From contig CAZKBS010000007.1 in NCBI GenBank assembly GCA_964551435.1, positions 1-64,000 of the forward strand: a stretch of 64,000 bases of DNA, written 5' to 3'. A program made the translations under genes and the position numbers. Each line of letters starts with the position of its first letter. The first letter of the stretch is position 1. This document shows, piece after piece, positions 17,493 to 26,635 of the stretch. A model generated the notes under the pieces. It had not been told where the DNA came from, made no database searches, and worked only from the letters and a program-made list of their open reading frames with translations. Source of the stretch: UBA2020 sp964551435 (lineage in GTDB: Bacteria; Pseudomonadota; Alphaproteobacteria; Micavibrionales; UBA2020).

Positions 17493-17520
17493 CCGCAAGG
17501 CCCCTGTAGGGGCCTTGCGG
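17493..17520. terminator. Perfect 12-bp GC-rich hairpin between dnaA and DsbD-like gene
   Basis: CCGCAAGGCCCC (17493-17504) and GGGGCCTTGCGG (17509-17520) pair perfectly around TGTA. No T-run follows on either strand, so it may be a Rho-independent terminator of unusual type, an mRNA-stabilising hairpin at the dnaA 3' end, or a protein site. Confidence 0.5.
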
Positions 17521-17546
17521 GGCTGGAAAGGCTTAAAAAGGGGTGA

Positions 17547-18983
17547 TTAACCCGCGATGCGCTGTTTCAGGGTTTCGATATCGGCGGCCAGCTGGCGGTC
17601 GGCCTGCAGCAGCTCTTCGATTTTGCGCACGCCATGGATAATGGTCGTGTGGTCGCGCCCGCCGAATTTGCGGCCGATTTCGGGCAGGGAATGCTCCGTC
17701 AGCGCCTTGGCAAGATACATTGCCACCTGACGCGGACGCGCCACAGGGCGCGCGCGGCGGGGGGAGAGGATGTCCGTCATGCGCAGGTTGTAATGATCAG
17801 CCACGCGGCGCTGGATGTCTTCGATGGTGATGCGGCGGCCGGCGGCGCGCAGCAGGTCTTGCAGCAGGTCTTCGGCGCCTTGCAGGGTGATGGCGCGGCC
17901 AACCAGTTCGGCATGGGCGATAAGGCGGTTGAGAGCGCCTTCCAGCTCGCGGACGTTGCTGGTGATTTTGGCCGCGAGGAAGCCCAGCACATCGGCCGGC
18001 ATCTCGCGCTTCATCAGGGCGCATTTGGCGCGCAGGATTTCAAGGCGCAGCTCTTCACTGGTGTTCTGGATACAGGCGACCAGCCCCATGCCAAGGCGGG
18101 AGCGCAGACGGTCGTCGAGACCTTCGAGGTCGCCCGGCGCCTTGTCGGCGGACAGCACGATTTGTTTGCCCTGATCGATCAGCGCGTTGAAGGTGTGAAA
18201 AAATTCCTGTGCGGTCGATTCCTTGCCGCAGATGAACTGAATGTCGTCGATCATCAGGATATCGACGCCGCGCACGTATTCTTTGAACGCCAGCGTGTCG
18301 CGCGAACGCAGGGCGCGCACGAACTGGTACATGAATTTTTCGGCGGACATATAAACGACGCGCTTTTCGGGTGCGCGCACCGCGACATCATGCGCGATCG
18401 CCTGCATCAGGTGCGTCTTGCCAAGGCCGACGCCGCCCTGCAGGAACAGCGGGTTGAAGCTGACGTTCTCGCCCGAAGCCAGTTTCTTGGCCGCCGCGAA
18501 AGCAAGCTCGTTGCTGGCGCCGACCACGAAGTTGTCGAAGGTGAAACGCGGGTCGAGCGCGGAGGACATGTTTTCAACCGCGGCATCCGCGCCGGCGGCG
18601 TTTTCATTGGCGGTGATAACGGGTTCATACGGGCGGGCGGCTTCGGCGGCGGCGGGCTTCTGGCCCTGCGCAGCGGAGATCACGTATTCAACGCGCGTGC
18701 AGCCGGCGATTTGCGCGGCGCAGAGGCGCTGGATGCGCTCCGCATAATGCGTGCGAACCCAGTCGCGGATAAAGCGCGTGGGGACGCTGATTTCCAGCAC
18801 GCCCGCATTCAGCGCGCGCACCTCCAGCGGGGCGACCCAGCTGCGCCATGCGGTATCGCCGATGTCGGATTTCAGCGCGGCCTTGACGCTGTCAAAGGCA
18901 GAGGCGAAGGCGGAATCGCCGCGAAGGTTTACGCTGCCCGTTTCGTCATCTTTGTGGACAATCGTATTGCCGCCTTCGAACAT
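17547..18983 (-). CDS. dnaA: Chromosomal replication initiator DnaA
   Basis: AAA+ protein that binds DnaA boxes and melts the origin. The start at 18983 (MFEGGNT, 478 residues) is chosen because AGAGG lies 6 bases upstream; a longer in-frame start at 19064 would add 27 residues unlike any DnaA. Domain I is at about 18-90. Domain III has Walker A GGVGLGKTH (about 181-189) and Walker B ILMIDDIQF (about 243-251). Domain IV carries the DNA-binding signature GGRDHTTIIHG (about 443-453). The mutM, enoyl-CoA hydratase, rpsT, dnaA order is conserved in many alphaproteobacteria. Confidence 0.97.
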   Translation of the reverse strand: MFEGGNTIVHKDDETGSVNLRGDSAFASAFDSVKAALKSDIGDTAWRSWVAPLEVRALNAGVLEISVPTRFIRDWVRTHYAERIQRLCAAQIAGCTRVEYVISAAQGQKPAAAEAARPYEPVITANENAAGADAAVENMSSALDPRFTFDNFVVGASNELAFAAAKKLASGENVSFNPLFLQGGVGLGKTHLMQAIAHDVAVRAPEKRVVYMSAEKFMYQFVRALRSRDTLAFKEYVRGVDILMIDDIQFICGKESTAQEFFHTFNALIDQGKQIVLSADKAPGDLEGLDDRLRSRLGMGLVACIQNTSEELRLEILRAKCALMKREMPADVLGFLAAKITSNVRELEGALNRLIAHAELVGRAITLQGAEDLLQDLLRAAGRRITIEDIQRRVADHYNLRMTDILSPRRARPVARPRQVAMYLAKALTEHSLPEIGRKFGGRDHTTIIHGVRKIEELLQADRQLAADIETLKQRIAG

Positions 18984-19505
18984 CGTGTGCCTCTGACTGT
19001 ATAAAAGTAAAACCCAAAACCTTGCTTCACTACCTTTGGCGGAACGAGGCTTTTTCGCTGCCATCCAACAACTGTGGACGATAAACGATTCTGCTGCTTT
19101 CCAGCGTGAAGGAAAACCGGCACGTTGATGAAATGGCTCGAAAACCGCGCGGGTCTTGGCTTTATTTTATCGGTGCAGGTGTGAAGTAGGGCAAGACTAC
19201 CGAGGGGCAAAATGAGTCGCAAGAGGAGATTGTGGATAATTTTAAAAAAGAAACAAACGAACTGAATTATGCGGCATCGCGCGATTTTTTTGCGATGAAA
19301 AAACGCGCGTGTAAAAACTTTCCTGTTGCGAATTTTGAATCGGTTTTTTTGTTTCCGATTCTGCCGCGCAAATTTTGCGCGCGCGACGTTTTTCGTTGAC
19401 AGTCATTCGGTATGAATCAGGAACACACGCGGCAGGGCGCGGCAAGAATCATCGGCGCGCGATGAGAATCGGGAGAGAATCGCGGCGGTTTTTTTCAGAC
19501 GATTC
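18953..19505. other. Candidate replication origin (DnaA boxes plus GANTC cluster)
   Basis: The 668-base gap between dnaA and rpsT has no supportable gene. It contains a perfect DnaA box (tgtggataa, 19231-19239), a variant (tgtggacga, 19073-19081) and a one-mismatch box just inside dnaA (tgtggacaa, 18953-18961), all in the same orientation. An AT-rich tract follows from about 19237. Nine GANTC sites occur, seven of them within 19337-19505. In alphaproteobacteria GANTC is the CcrM methylation sequence. Several hairpins (GAATCGG with CCGATTC, 19337-19361; gcgcaaa with tttgcgc, near 19377) add structure. An origin role is inference; regulation of dnaA is the main alternative. Confidence 0.5.
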
Positions 19506-19578
19506 TTTTTGTCCCGCCGCGCATGTGTGAAACGCGCGCGGCCTGACGCGGACAATAAAAAATCTTGTCGCAGACAAT

Positions 19579-19610
19579 AAAAAACGCCGCAGACAATTGC
19601 GGCGTTTTTA
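19579..19610 (-). terminator. Intrinsic terminator after rpsT
   Basis: AAAAACGCCGC (19580-19590) pairs with GCGGCGTTTTT (19599-19609) around an 8-base loop, 42 bases past the rpsT stop. It is followed by a partial tandem repeat of the word GACAATAAAAAA (about 19551-19562 and 19573-19584). Confidence 0.85.
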
Positions 19611-19651
19611 ACAAAGGAGAGCCGGTTGACCCGGTCTTGGTTATCCTTGAA

Positions 19652-19927
19652 TTATTTCTTCGCGGTCTTCAGCGTTTTGATCTGCTTGGACAGGCGCGAG
19701 ATTTTGCGCGAAGCGGTTTTCTTGTGCAGAACGCCTTTGTCGGCGCCGCGCTGGATTTTCGGCTGAGCGGCCTTCAGGGCTTCGGCGGCGGCTTTGTCGT
19801 CACCTTTCGCGATCGCTTCTTCTACCTTGCGGATGGAAGAACGCATTTGCGACGTGCGGCTCTTGTTCTGTGCGGCGACACGGGCGTTGCGACGGACGCG
19901 CTTCTTGGCAGACTTATGGACGGGCAT
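19652..19927 (-). CDS. rpsT: 30S ribosomal protein S20 (bS20)
   Basis: Small-subunit protein that binds 16S rRNA early in assembly. The 91 residues are rich in Lys, Ala and Arg and match the family: MPVHKSAKKRVRRNARVAAQN at the start, SQMRSSIRKVEEAI in the middle and KGVLHKKTASRKISRLSKQI near the end. An AAAGAGTACTTGA stretch with AAAGAG serves as ribosome binding site. It lies upstream of dnaA on the same strand, its own terminator between them, as in several alphaproteobacteria. Confidence 0.97.
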   Translation of the reverse strand: MPVHKSAKKRVRRNARVAAQNKSRTSQMRSSIRKVEEAIAKGDDKAAAEALKAAQPKIQRGADKGVLHKKTASRKISRLSKQIKTLKTAKK

Positions 19928-20136
19928 TCAAGTACTCTTTCTGTGTTGAGGCTGTTAAGCGTTATCTCGTTAAACGCCGGAACCCCGGCGGCATCCCGGC
20001 GCACGGCAGAATCAGGATGATTCCCGGCGGCATCAGGATTTCACGGTTTTTAAAGTGGTTTATCCCCAAAGTCAACCGGTGCGAGGGGCTTTGCTCTAAA
20101 TAATCCGTAAAATGCCCCTACCGTCCCCGATACGGG

Positions 20137-20167
20137 CTTTAAAGGCCTGTTTTAGCGGCCTTTAAAG
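20137..20167. other. Perfect 11-bp inverted repeat across the end of the hydratase gene
   Basis: CTTTAAAGGCC (20137-20147) and GGCCTTTAAAG (20157-20167) are exact inverted repeats; the hydratase stop codon (20152-20154) is in the loop. No T-run follows on the minus strand. It may terminate or protect the transcript, or be coincidental with the coding sequence for the last codons. Confidence 0.4.
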
Positions 20168-20928
20168 CTGGCAGGGCGCTTTTCGGCAAAGGCGGCCATG
20201 CCTTCCTTCTGGTCTTCGGTCGCAAAGCTGCTGTGGAACAGGCGGCGCTCGAATCTCATCCCCTCGCTGAGGGTGGTTTCAAAGGCGGCATTGACCGCCT
20301 CCTTGGCCATCATGGCGGCAATGGGGGAGAAGCTGGCGATCTTCTCGGCGGTTTTCATCGCCTCGGCCATCAGGTCGGCGGCGGGCACCACGCGGGCGAC
20401 CAGTCCGGCGCGCTCCGCCTCTTCGGCGTCCATCATGCGGCCCGTCAGGCACAGCTCCATCGCTTTGGCCTTGCCGACAGCGCGCGTCAGGCGCTGCGTG
20501 CCACCCGCGCCCGGAATGGTGCCGATGGTGATTTCCGGCTGGCTGAATTTCGCGCTGTCGGCGGCGATGATAAAATCGCACATCATCGCCAGTTCGCATC
20601 CGCCGCCCAGTGCATATCCGGCCACCGCCGCAATCACGGGTTTGCGCGTGCGCGTCAGACGTTCCCAGTTGCTGGTGATGAAATTGCCGGCATAAACGTC
20701 GACAAAGCCCTTGGACGCCATTTCCTTGATATCCGCGCCGGCGGCGAAAGCCTTTTCGCTGCCCGTGACGATCATGACGCGGATATTATCGTCGCTTTCC
20801 ATGTCATCGACGGCGGCGGTCAGTTCATCCATCAGCTGCTTGCACAGCGCATTCAGCGCTTTGGGGCGGTTCAGCGTGATAATACCGACGGCGCCTTTTT
20901 TCTCGGTCAGAATGTTCTCGAATGTCAT
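20152..20928 (-). CDS. Enoyl-CoA hydratase/isomerase family protein
   Basis: Crotonase-fold enzyme that probably hydrates trans-2-enoyl-CoA in beta-oxidation. The protein begins MTFENILTEKKGAVGIITLN and at 258 residues is exactly the usual short-chain hydratase length; an AAGGAAA site precedes this ATG, while a start at 20964 would add 12 atypical residues. The oxyanion-hole motifs KAFAAGADIKEMA (about 58-70) and YALGGGCELAMMCD (about 103-116) are present, as is the catalytic-glutamate segment PEITIGTIPGAGGTQRLTR (about 132-150) with both glutamates. Neighbour order with rpsT, dnaA and mutM matches other alphaproteobacteria. Confidence 0.92.
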   Translation of the reverse strand: MTFENILTEKKGAVGIITLNRPKALNALCKQLMDELTAAVDDMESDDNIRVMIVTGSEKAFAAGADIKEMASKGFVDVYAGNFITSNWERLTRTRKPVIAAVAGYALGGGCELAMMCDFIIAADSAKFSQPEITIGTIPGAGGTQRLTRAVGKAKAMELCLTGRMMDAEEAERAGLVARVVPAADLMAEAMKTAEKIASFSPIAAMMAKEAVNAAFETTLSEGMRFERRLFHSSFATEDQKEGMAAFAEKRPASFKGR

Positions 20929-20997
20929 GGCGGTTTCCTTTCGTTGTGGGGCAGCGTTGGTCATGATGCGCCTCTCTGAATAATTAATGCGGGATGA

Positions 20998-21372
20998 TTA
21001 CTGTTTGGGTGCGGGGGCAATTTTGAATTGCACCAGCTGCACGCCGGGGGTACCGGGTTTCTGGAACACGTCGATGACCAGCATCTCGTTCTTGCGGCGG
21101 TATGTATTATAGGTGCCCTTGTACAGCTGCCAGCCGAGCGGCGGCAAGGCCTGTCCGTAATAGCCAAGGATCTGGCGGACCTGCGCCGGCGTTTCCGCGG
21201 TGGTTTCAAGGATGCGGCCGTCGGCGGTATCGAAGGCGACGGTTTTGGAGAGGTCTTCCTTCATCGTTTCCATCAGCGGCAGGTCGGTGATGACCTTGGA
21301 ATAATCGGCAAGGGCTGCGGCGGGGATGAAAGCCAGCGCAAAAAGCAGCGTGATAACAAAACGGCGCAGCAT
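20998..21372 (-). CDS. Small secreted hypothetical protein
   Basis: A 124-residue protein of unknown function. The start at 21372 (MLRRFVITLLFALAF) has an AGAGAGG site and gives a clear signal peptide with cleavage after AAALA near residue 22. The 34 in-frame codons upstream of it are basic and look non-coding. The mature part has DGRILETTAETPAQVRQILGYY, suggesting a helix, then GWQLYKGTYNTYRRKNEMLVID and VQLVQFKIAP, a likely small beta-sheet. It lies between mutM and the enoyl-CoA hydratase gene on the same strand. Confidence 0.7.
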   Translation of the reverse strand: MLRRFVITLLFALAFIPAAALADYSKVITDLPLMETMKEDLSKTVAFDTADGRILETTAETPAQVRQILGYYGQALPPLGWQLYKGTYNTYRRKNEMLVIDVFQKPGTPGVQLVQFKIAPAPKQ

Positions 21373-21433
21373 GAAAGCCTCTCTCTTGGACGCGGGCGTC
21401 CGGTGATAAAAAATCCGGCAGCGGACCTGGCGG

Positions 21434-22279
21434 TTATTTCTGGCGCGCCGGACAGTAAAAGGTCGAGCGGCCACCCTGCGTTATTCTCTTTATTCCGCCG
21501 GTTTTTTGCAAGGGGCAGGTGCAGCCGCGGCATTTCTGCCCTTCCTTGTCGTAAACCGCCCATTGGTGCTGGAAATAACCGAGCTCCCCGTCGCTTTGCA
21601 CGTAATCGCGGATAGAGCTGCCGCCCGCAGCGATGGCCCTATCAAGCACCTTGCGGATGGCTGTCCATAATTTGCGCACTTCGGCGGTGCTGAGGGATTG
21701 CGCGGGGCGTGCGGGGTCGATGCGCGATTCAAAAAGTGCCTCCGCCGCATATATGTTGCCAACGCCGACCACCAGCTCCTGATCCATAATGGCGATTTTG
21801 ACGGCGGTTTTGCGCGCAGCGAGCGCCGCGGCCAGATAGGCGGCGGTAAAGCCGTCACTGAGCGGTTCGGGCCCCAGATGGGCGAAGTGGCGGGTTTGTT
21901 CGGTCTCCGCCGTCGGGGCGATATCCAGAACGCCAAAACGCCGCGCGTCGTTGAACACGACGCGCCCACCATCGTCAAAATGAAAAATCACATGGTCATG
22001 TTTTTCGGGTATGTATTTTTCATCCGCCGGCGCAATCACCATGCGCCCCGACATGCCCAGATGCGCAATCAGCGTATCGCCCCCCGCAAGGTCGATGAGA
22101 ATATATTTGGCGCGGCGGCGGATAGCCGTGATGCGCCTGCCCGCACAGCGCGGGGCAAGCCCCTTGGGGAAGGGAAAGCGCAAACCCTTGCGCCGCAATT
22201 CGATACGCGCCAGCGTTTTGCCGGTGATGGATTTGGCAAGGCCGCGGCAGACGGTTTCAACCTCTGGCAATTCGGGCAT
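21434..22279 (-). CDS. mutM: Formamidopyrimidine-DNA glycosylase MutM
   Basis: Base-excision repair enzyme that removes 8-oxoguanine and formamidopyrimidines and nicks DNA. The N-terminus PELPEVETV gives the catalytic Pro2 and Glu3; Lys and HLGMSGRM (about residues 72-79) follow; the helix-two-turn-helix segment NIYAAEALF is present. The C-terminal zinc finger is unusual: KCRGCTCP supplies three cysteines but the last pair reads YCPARQK, where the family has YCPxC. The fourth canonical Cys is therefore replaced by Arg. The product is 281 residues and is followed 9 bases upstream by an unknown gene pair. Confidence 0.93.
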   Translation of the reverse strand: MPELPEVETVCRGLAKSITGKTLARIELRRKGLRFPFPKGLAPRCAGRRITAIRRRAKYILIDLAGGDTLIAHLGMSGRMVIAPADEKYIPEKHDHVIFHFDDGGRVVFNDARRFGVLDIAPTAETEQTRHFAHLGPEPLSDGFTAAYLAAALAARKTAVKIAIMDQELVVGVGNIYAAEALFESRIDPARPAQSLSTAEVRKLWTAIRKVLDRAIAAGGSSIRDYVQSDGELGYFQHQWAVYDKEGQKCRGCTCPLQKTGGIKRITQGGRSTFYCPARQK

Positions 22280-22288
22280 GGCGGGGCC

Positions 22289-23050
22289 TCAGGGTTTGGG
22301 GCGTTTGCGGATGGCAGGCAGGCGCAGCGCCGTCACATCGTCTTTCAGCTCAGGCGTATCAAGAATGCCAAGGGCTGCACGGATGTCGTCCTTACGCTCC
22401 GGCACGGCCTTGCCCAGCCAGTCGTTCAGCGCCCCGAGGGTATCTTTGAGCGCCGCGTGGCTGCGGCGGGCGATGATATCGTTATTGCTGATGAAATCGC
22501 CACGCAAGGTTGCCTCCGGCGGTGTGTCGTTGCCGCGGCGGACATAGCGTTCCTGATAGATGCTGCTCTCGATGCTGTATCCGCCATCCTTGGCGGGTTT
22601 CATTTCGATGAACAGCACGGGGCGCGCCGACAGCGCGACATGCGTGGTCATTTGCTTGCTGGCGGGGTTTTTATTCGCCACGCCCACATCGTGGGTGGAG
22701 GGCACGCCCGCGGTCATGAAGCTGCCGCTGCTCTCGCGGCCATAGAGAACCCACAGGCGGATGCTGTCCTGCTGCGACCGGGCGGATTGATACAAATCGG
22801 CGCGCACAAAAAATTCCAGCCCGTTTTGCGGCGGCATTTTTTGCAGGATGTCCAGGAATGGCGCGATCACGTTGTGATAGGTGATGAAATGCGCCTCGAC
22901 CTCCGCGCGTCTTTTTTCGTGGGCGGTCATATGTTCGGGCTTGCGCGCACGCACGGCGGCGATGGCGCGTGCGACGTCTTCGGGACCCTTGATAAAATTA
23001 TCAGCGGTGCGGTTGAACGGGATAGCGGCTTTTTTGCGCGGGTCTGTCAT
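22289..23050 (-). CDS. Hypothetical protein, tandem paralog A
   Basis: An unrecognised 253-residue soluble protein. It shares with the adjacent upstream gene the elements NGLEFFVRADL (about 91), LSARPVLFIEMKP (about 141), IYQERY (about 163) and the C-terminal IRKRPKP, in the same order and similar spacing, so they are diverged tandem duplicates. No signal peptide or membrane segment is visible and no catalytic motif stands out. Its start overlaps the paralog stop by 4 bases (ATGA), and mutM begins 9 bases downstream, so all three may share a transcript. Confidence 0.75.
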   Translation of the reverse strand: MTDPRKKAAIPFNRTADNFIKGPEDVARAIAAVRARKPEHMTAHEKRRAEVEAHFITYHNVIAPFLDILQKMPPQNGLEFFVRADLYQSARSQQDSIRLWVLYGRESSGSFMTAGVPSTHDVGVANKNPASKQMTTHVALSARPVLFIEMKPAKDGGYSIESSIYQERYVRRGNDTPPEATLRGDFISNNDIIARRSHAALKDTLGALNDWLGKAVPERKDDIRAALGILDTPELKDDVTALRLPAIRKRPKP

Positions 23051-23790
23051 GGCTTGGGCGGTCTTTTGCGGATGGTGACGGGCTGCGGCAGGGTGATATC
23101 GCGCGGCGGATACAGCAGGTGTTCAACATCTGAGATGCGCGCGGGCGCATGCACGCGCAGCCATGCGCCAATGATATTGGTAAACTCGTGGCTATGGGCA
23201 AGGGGTCTGTCGGGCGTTTTTTCAATGACCATGCCGTATTCGCCGCAATAAACGCTGTAACTTTTGCCGGCCTGCGGTTTTTCGTAGCGTTCGATATAGG
23301 TGTGATGCGACAGCCGCGTTGCGGGCGCTTCGGCCTGGGGACGGAAACTCAGGCGCAGCACCGGCGTTTCGCTGAGCGCGAGCAGCTGGCTGAAATCCTG
23401 ACGCTCCGGCGTGCTCTGTTTGCTTTCGATGGTAATCAGGTGGCTGGACGGCGCTTCGTGCAGGCGGCCTGCGGGTTTGCCCTCGCGGGTATGAAACAGC
23501 CAGATGTCGATACGCGGTTCGATATCGGGTCTGTCCGGATACTGGCCGGGGCGTATGATGTCGGTGCGCAAAAAGAATTCAAGACCGTTCTCATCGCGCG
23601 GCAGGTTTTTCAGCGCCTGCAGCAGCGGCAGGACGTCTTGTTCGAAATGGGTAAAAATATCGAGGTCGGTTTGCGGCTCTGGCGCGGCGGGGGGCTCTGC
23701 GGGCGGGGCAAACGCCGCTGGCGCGCGTGGCGCGGGCTTGCGCCCGCCGCGCTGAAAGCTTTGGCGAATTTTGTCTGCCCAGCGTCGCAT
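23047..23790 (-). CDS. Hypothetical protein, tandem paralog B
   Basis: An unrecognised protein of 247 residues from the start at 23790 (MRRWADKIRQSF), which has AGAGGG just upstream; an in-frame ATG 11 codons earlier is less likely. Residues 15-45 form a Pro/Ala-rich basic linker. The core matches paralog A at NGLEFFLRTDI, LSETPVLRLSFRP, TYIERYE and the C-terminal IRKRPPKP. Translationally coupled to paralog A by an ATGA overlap. Function unknown; the pair might form a heterodimer. Confidence 0.75.
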   Translation of the reverse strand: MRRWADKIRQSFQRGGRKPAPRAPAAFAPPAEPPAAPEPQTDLDIFTHFEQDVLPLLQALKNLPRDENGLEFFLRTDIIRPGQYPDRPDIEPRIDIWLFHTREGKPAGRLHEAPSSHLITIESKQSTPERQDFSQLLALSETPVLRLSFRPQAEAPATRLSHHTYIERYEKPQAGKSYSVYCGEYGMVIEKTPDRPLAHSHEFTNIIGAWLRVHAPARISDVEHLLYPPRDITLPQPVTIRKRPPKP

Positions 23791-23899
23791 GTGCCCTCTG
23801 TTCAAAGAGATGCCATAATACACGTGAGGGGGTGGGCGTCAACCCAAGATACGCTTGCTGCGGTCGCATGCGCCTACCAGGGGGCATTGAAAACAAACA

Positions 23900-23933
23900 A
23901 AAAAGAGGCCGGAATTTCTTCCGGCCTCTTTTT
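23900..23933 (-). terminator. Intrinsic terminator after groEL
   Basis: A 15-base stem, AAAAAGAGGCCGGAA (23900-23914) against TTCCGGCCTCTTTTT (23919-23933), with loop TTTC. Symmetric A and T runs let it stop transcription on both strands; it ends the groES-groEL operon. Confidence 0.92.
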
Positions 23934-23989
23934 GTCTGACGTGCAGCGGATGAAGGGGGCGGGCGAGCCCGGCCCCCGTTATCCACTTC

Positions 23990-25621
<1,632 letters not shown>

Positions 25622-25654
25622 AGTGTGTGACTCCTTCAATAAATCAAAATGAGG

Positions 25655-25966
25655 TTAAGCGGCTTTTTTCGCTTTTTTGCCTTCGATGATGCCCATGATG
25701 TCGCTTTCTTTCACGACCAAGAGCTCTTCGCCATCGATGGTAACTTCGGTGCCCGACCATTTGCTGAACAGCACGAGGTCGCCTTCTTTGACATCCAGCG
25801 GAACCAGTTTGCCGGCTTCGTCACGGGTGCCGGAACCGACGGCGATGACTTCGCCCTGGGCCGGTTTTTCTTTGGCGGTGTCGGGGATGATGATGCCGCC
25901 GGCGGTTTTGGCGTCGCTTTCCAGGCGGCGCAGCAGAACGCGGTCGTGCAGGGGACGGAATTTCAT
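25655..25966 (-). CDS. groS: Co-chaperonin GroES
   Basis: Heptameric lid of the GroEL chamber. The 103-residue protein starts MKFRPLHDRVLLRRLES, with the mobile loop GGIIIPDTAKEKPAQG (about 24-39) and the dome/roof segments following. The start at 25966 follows GAGGAT; the in-frame extension to 26044 contains the CIRCE operator and is not coding. First gene of the heat-shock operon. Confidence 0.97.
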   Translation of the reverse strand: MKFRPLHDRVLLRRLESDAKTAGGIIIPDTAKEKPAQGEVIAVGSGTRDEAGKLVPLDVKEGDLVLFSKWSGTEVTIDGEELLVVKESDIMGIIEGKKAKKAA

Positions 25967-26024
25967 GTTCGTATCCTCTTCAGTTGAACAAGGTCTCATG
26001 TCCGGTTTCGGGAAAGCCCAACCA

Positions 26025-26051
26025 TTGGCACTCTCCTCGGACAAGTGCCAA
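26025..26051 (-). promoter_or_regulatory. CIRCE operator (HrcA binding site) of groES-groEL
   Basis: TTGGCACTC (26025-26033), a 9-base spacer and AAGTGCCAA (26043-26051) form an inverted repeat with one mismatch between arms. It is close to the CIRCE consensus TTAGCACTC-N9-GAGTGCTAA and lies just downstream of the predicted -10, so HrcA bound here would block transcription. Confidence 0.9.
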
Positions 26052-26052
26052 A

Positions 26053-26081
26053 GATGTAGCGCAGGTATGGCGCGGTTTCAA
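26053..26081 (-). promoter_or_regulatory. Housekeeping-type promoter of groES-groEL
   Basis: On the minus strand a -35 TTGAAA (26076-26081), a 17-base spacer and a -10 TACATC (26053-26058) directly precede the CIRCE operator. Spacing is ideal; the -10 matches consensus at 4 of 6 bases. Confidence 0.65.
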
Positions 26082-26151
26082 CGGGAATCTGGTGGAATTT
26101 GGCGGTTTGCGGGCGCAAAAATCTCTGTAAAACCAAGGTGTTTGACGGATT

Positions 26152-26178
26152 TTAGCACTCGCACACGGCGATTACCAA
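26152..26178 (-). promoter_or_regulatory. Degenerate second CIRCE-like site with possible upstream promoter
   Basis: TTAGCACTC at 26152-26160 is the exact CIRCE left half. After 9 bases comes GATTACCAA (26170-26178), matching the right half GAGTGCTAA at 6 of 9 positions. The same bases contain a possible minus-strand promoter, TTGGTA (26173-26178), 18-base spacer, TAAAAT (26149-26154). A second operator/promoter for groES is plausible but weaker than the first. Confidence 0.4.
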
Positions 26179-26293
26179 GTCTTTGATTTTAAAGTTTTTT
26201 AACACTGATTTGGTAATATATGCTTAAATAGAGGTAAGAACGCGCACTTCTATAACGGAAACACGCCAGAATTCGTAATAGGAGATTGGGAAT

Positions 26294-26557
26294 ATGGCAA
26301 ATTTGATACTTCAGCTACAAGACTACCGCCTGACGACCGCAGAAATTCTGTACCATTTGCCCGACCATCCAAGCCTGCTTCAGGCTTATGTCTGGCAGGA
26401 ATATGACCGCGCCCCCGAATTCCCGGAATTGCACCGCTTCCTCGGCTTTTGGGTGCGGCAGATAGAAGGACGCCTCCATTCCGTCCGCGTCGCCAGCAAA
26501 CATCTCATCAGCGCCGAAGACCTGCGGGTCTGCCGCCACGAATTTCTGATCAATTAA
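26294..26557 (+). CDS. Usg family protein
   Basis: An 87-residue protein that matches the alphaproteobacterial Usg family along its whole length: LQDYRLTTAEILYHLPDHP, LLQAYVWQEYDRAPEFPELHRFLGFW and EGRLHSVRVA. The family is named for its position near trp genes in Caulobacter and has no established function. No trp gene is present here; the neighbours are groES (divergent) and ribF. The start follows AGGAGATTGGG. The 80 bases upstream are AT-rich and probably hold its promoter. Confidence 0.85.
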   Translation: MANLILQLQDYRLTTAEILYHLPDHPSLLQAYVWQEYDRAPEFPELHRFLGFWVRQIEGRLHSVRVASKHLISAEDLRVCRHEFLIN

Positions 26558-26635
26558 CCTGCGTCTAACCTGCCGCCCCGCCGCGTTTGCTGTTCGCACT
26601 TTGCGCGCGTGCGCCGCTCGGCTACACTGCCGCGC

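Noticed and set aside
15575..17509. A 644-codon plus-strand open frame antisense to the DsbD-like gene
   Set aside because: The minus-strand gene has all redox motifs; the plus frame is low-complexity Gln/Arg-rich and starts without a ribosome binding site.
20060..20068. A DnaA-box-like sequence ttatcccca upstream of rpsT
   Set aside because: One mismatch and outside the other boxes; a single near-match is expected by chance.
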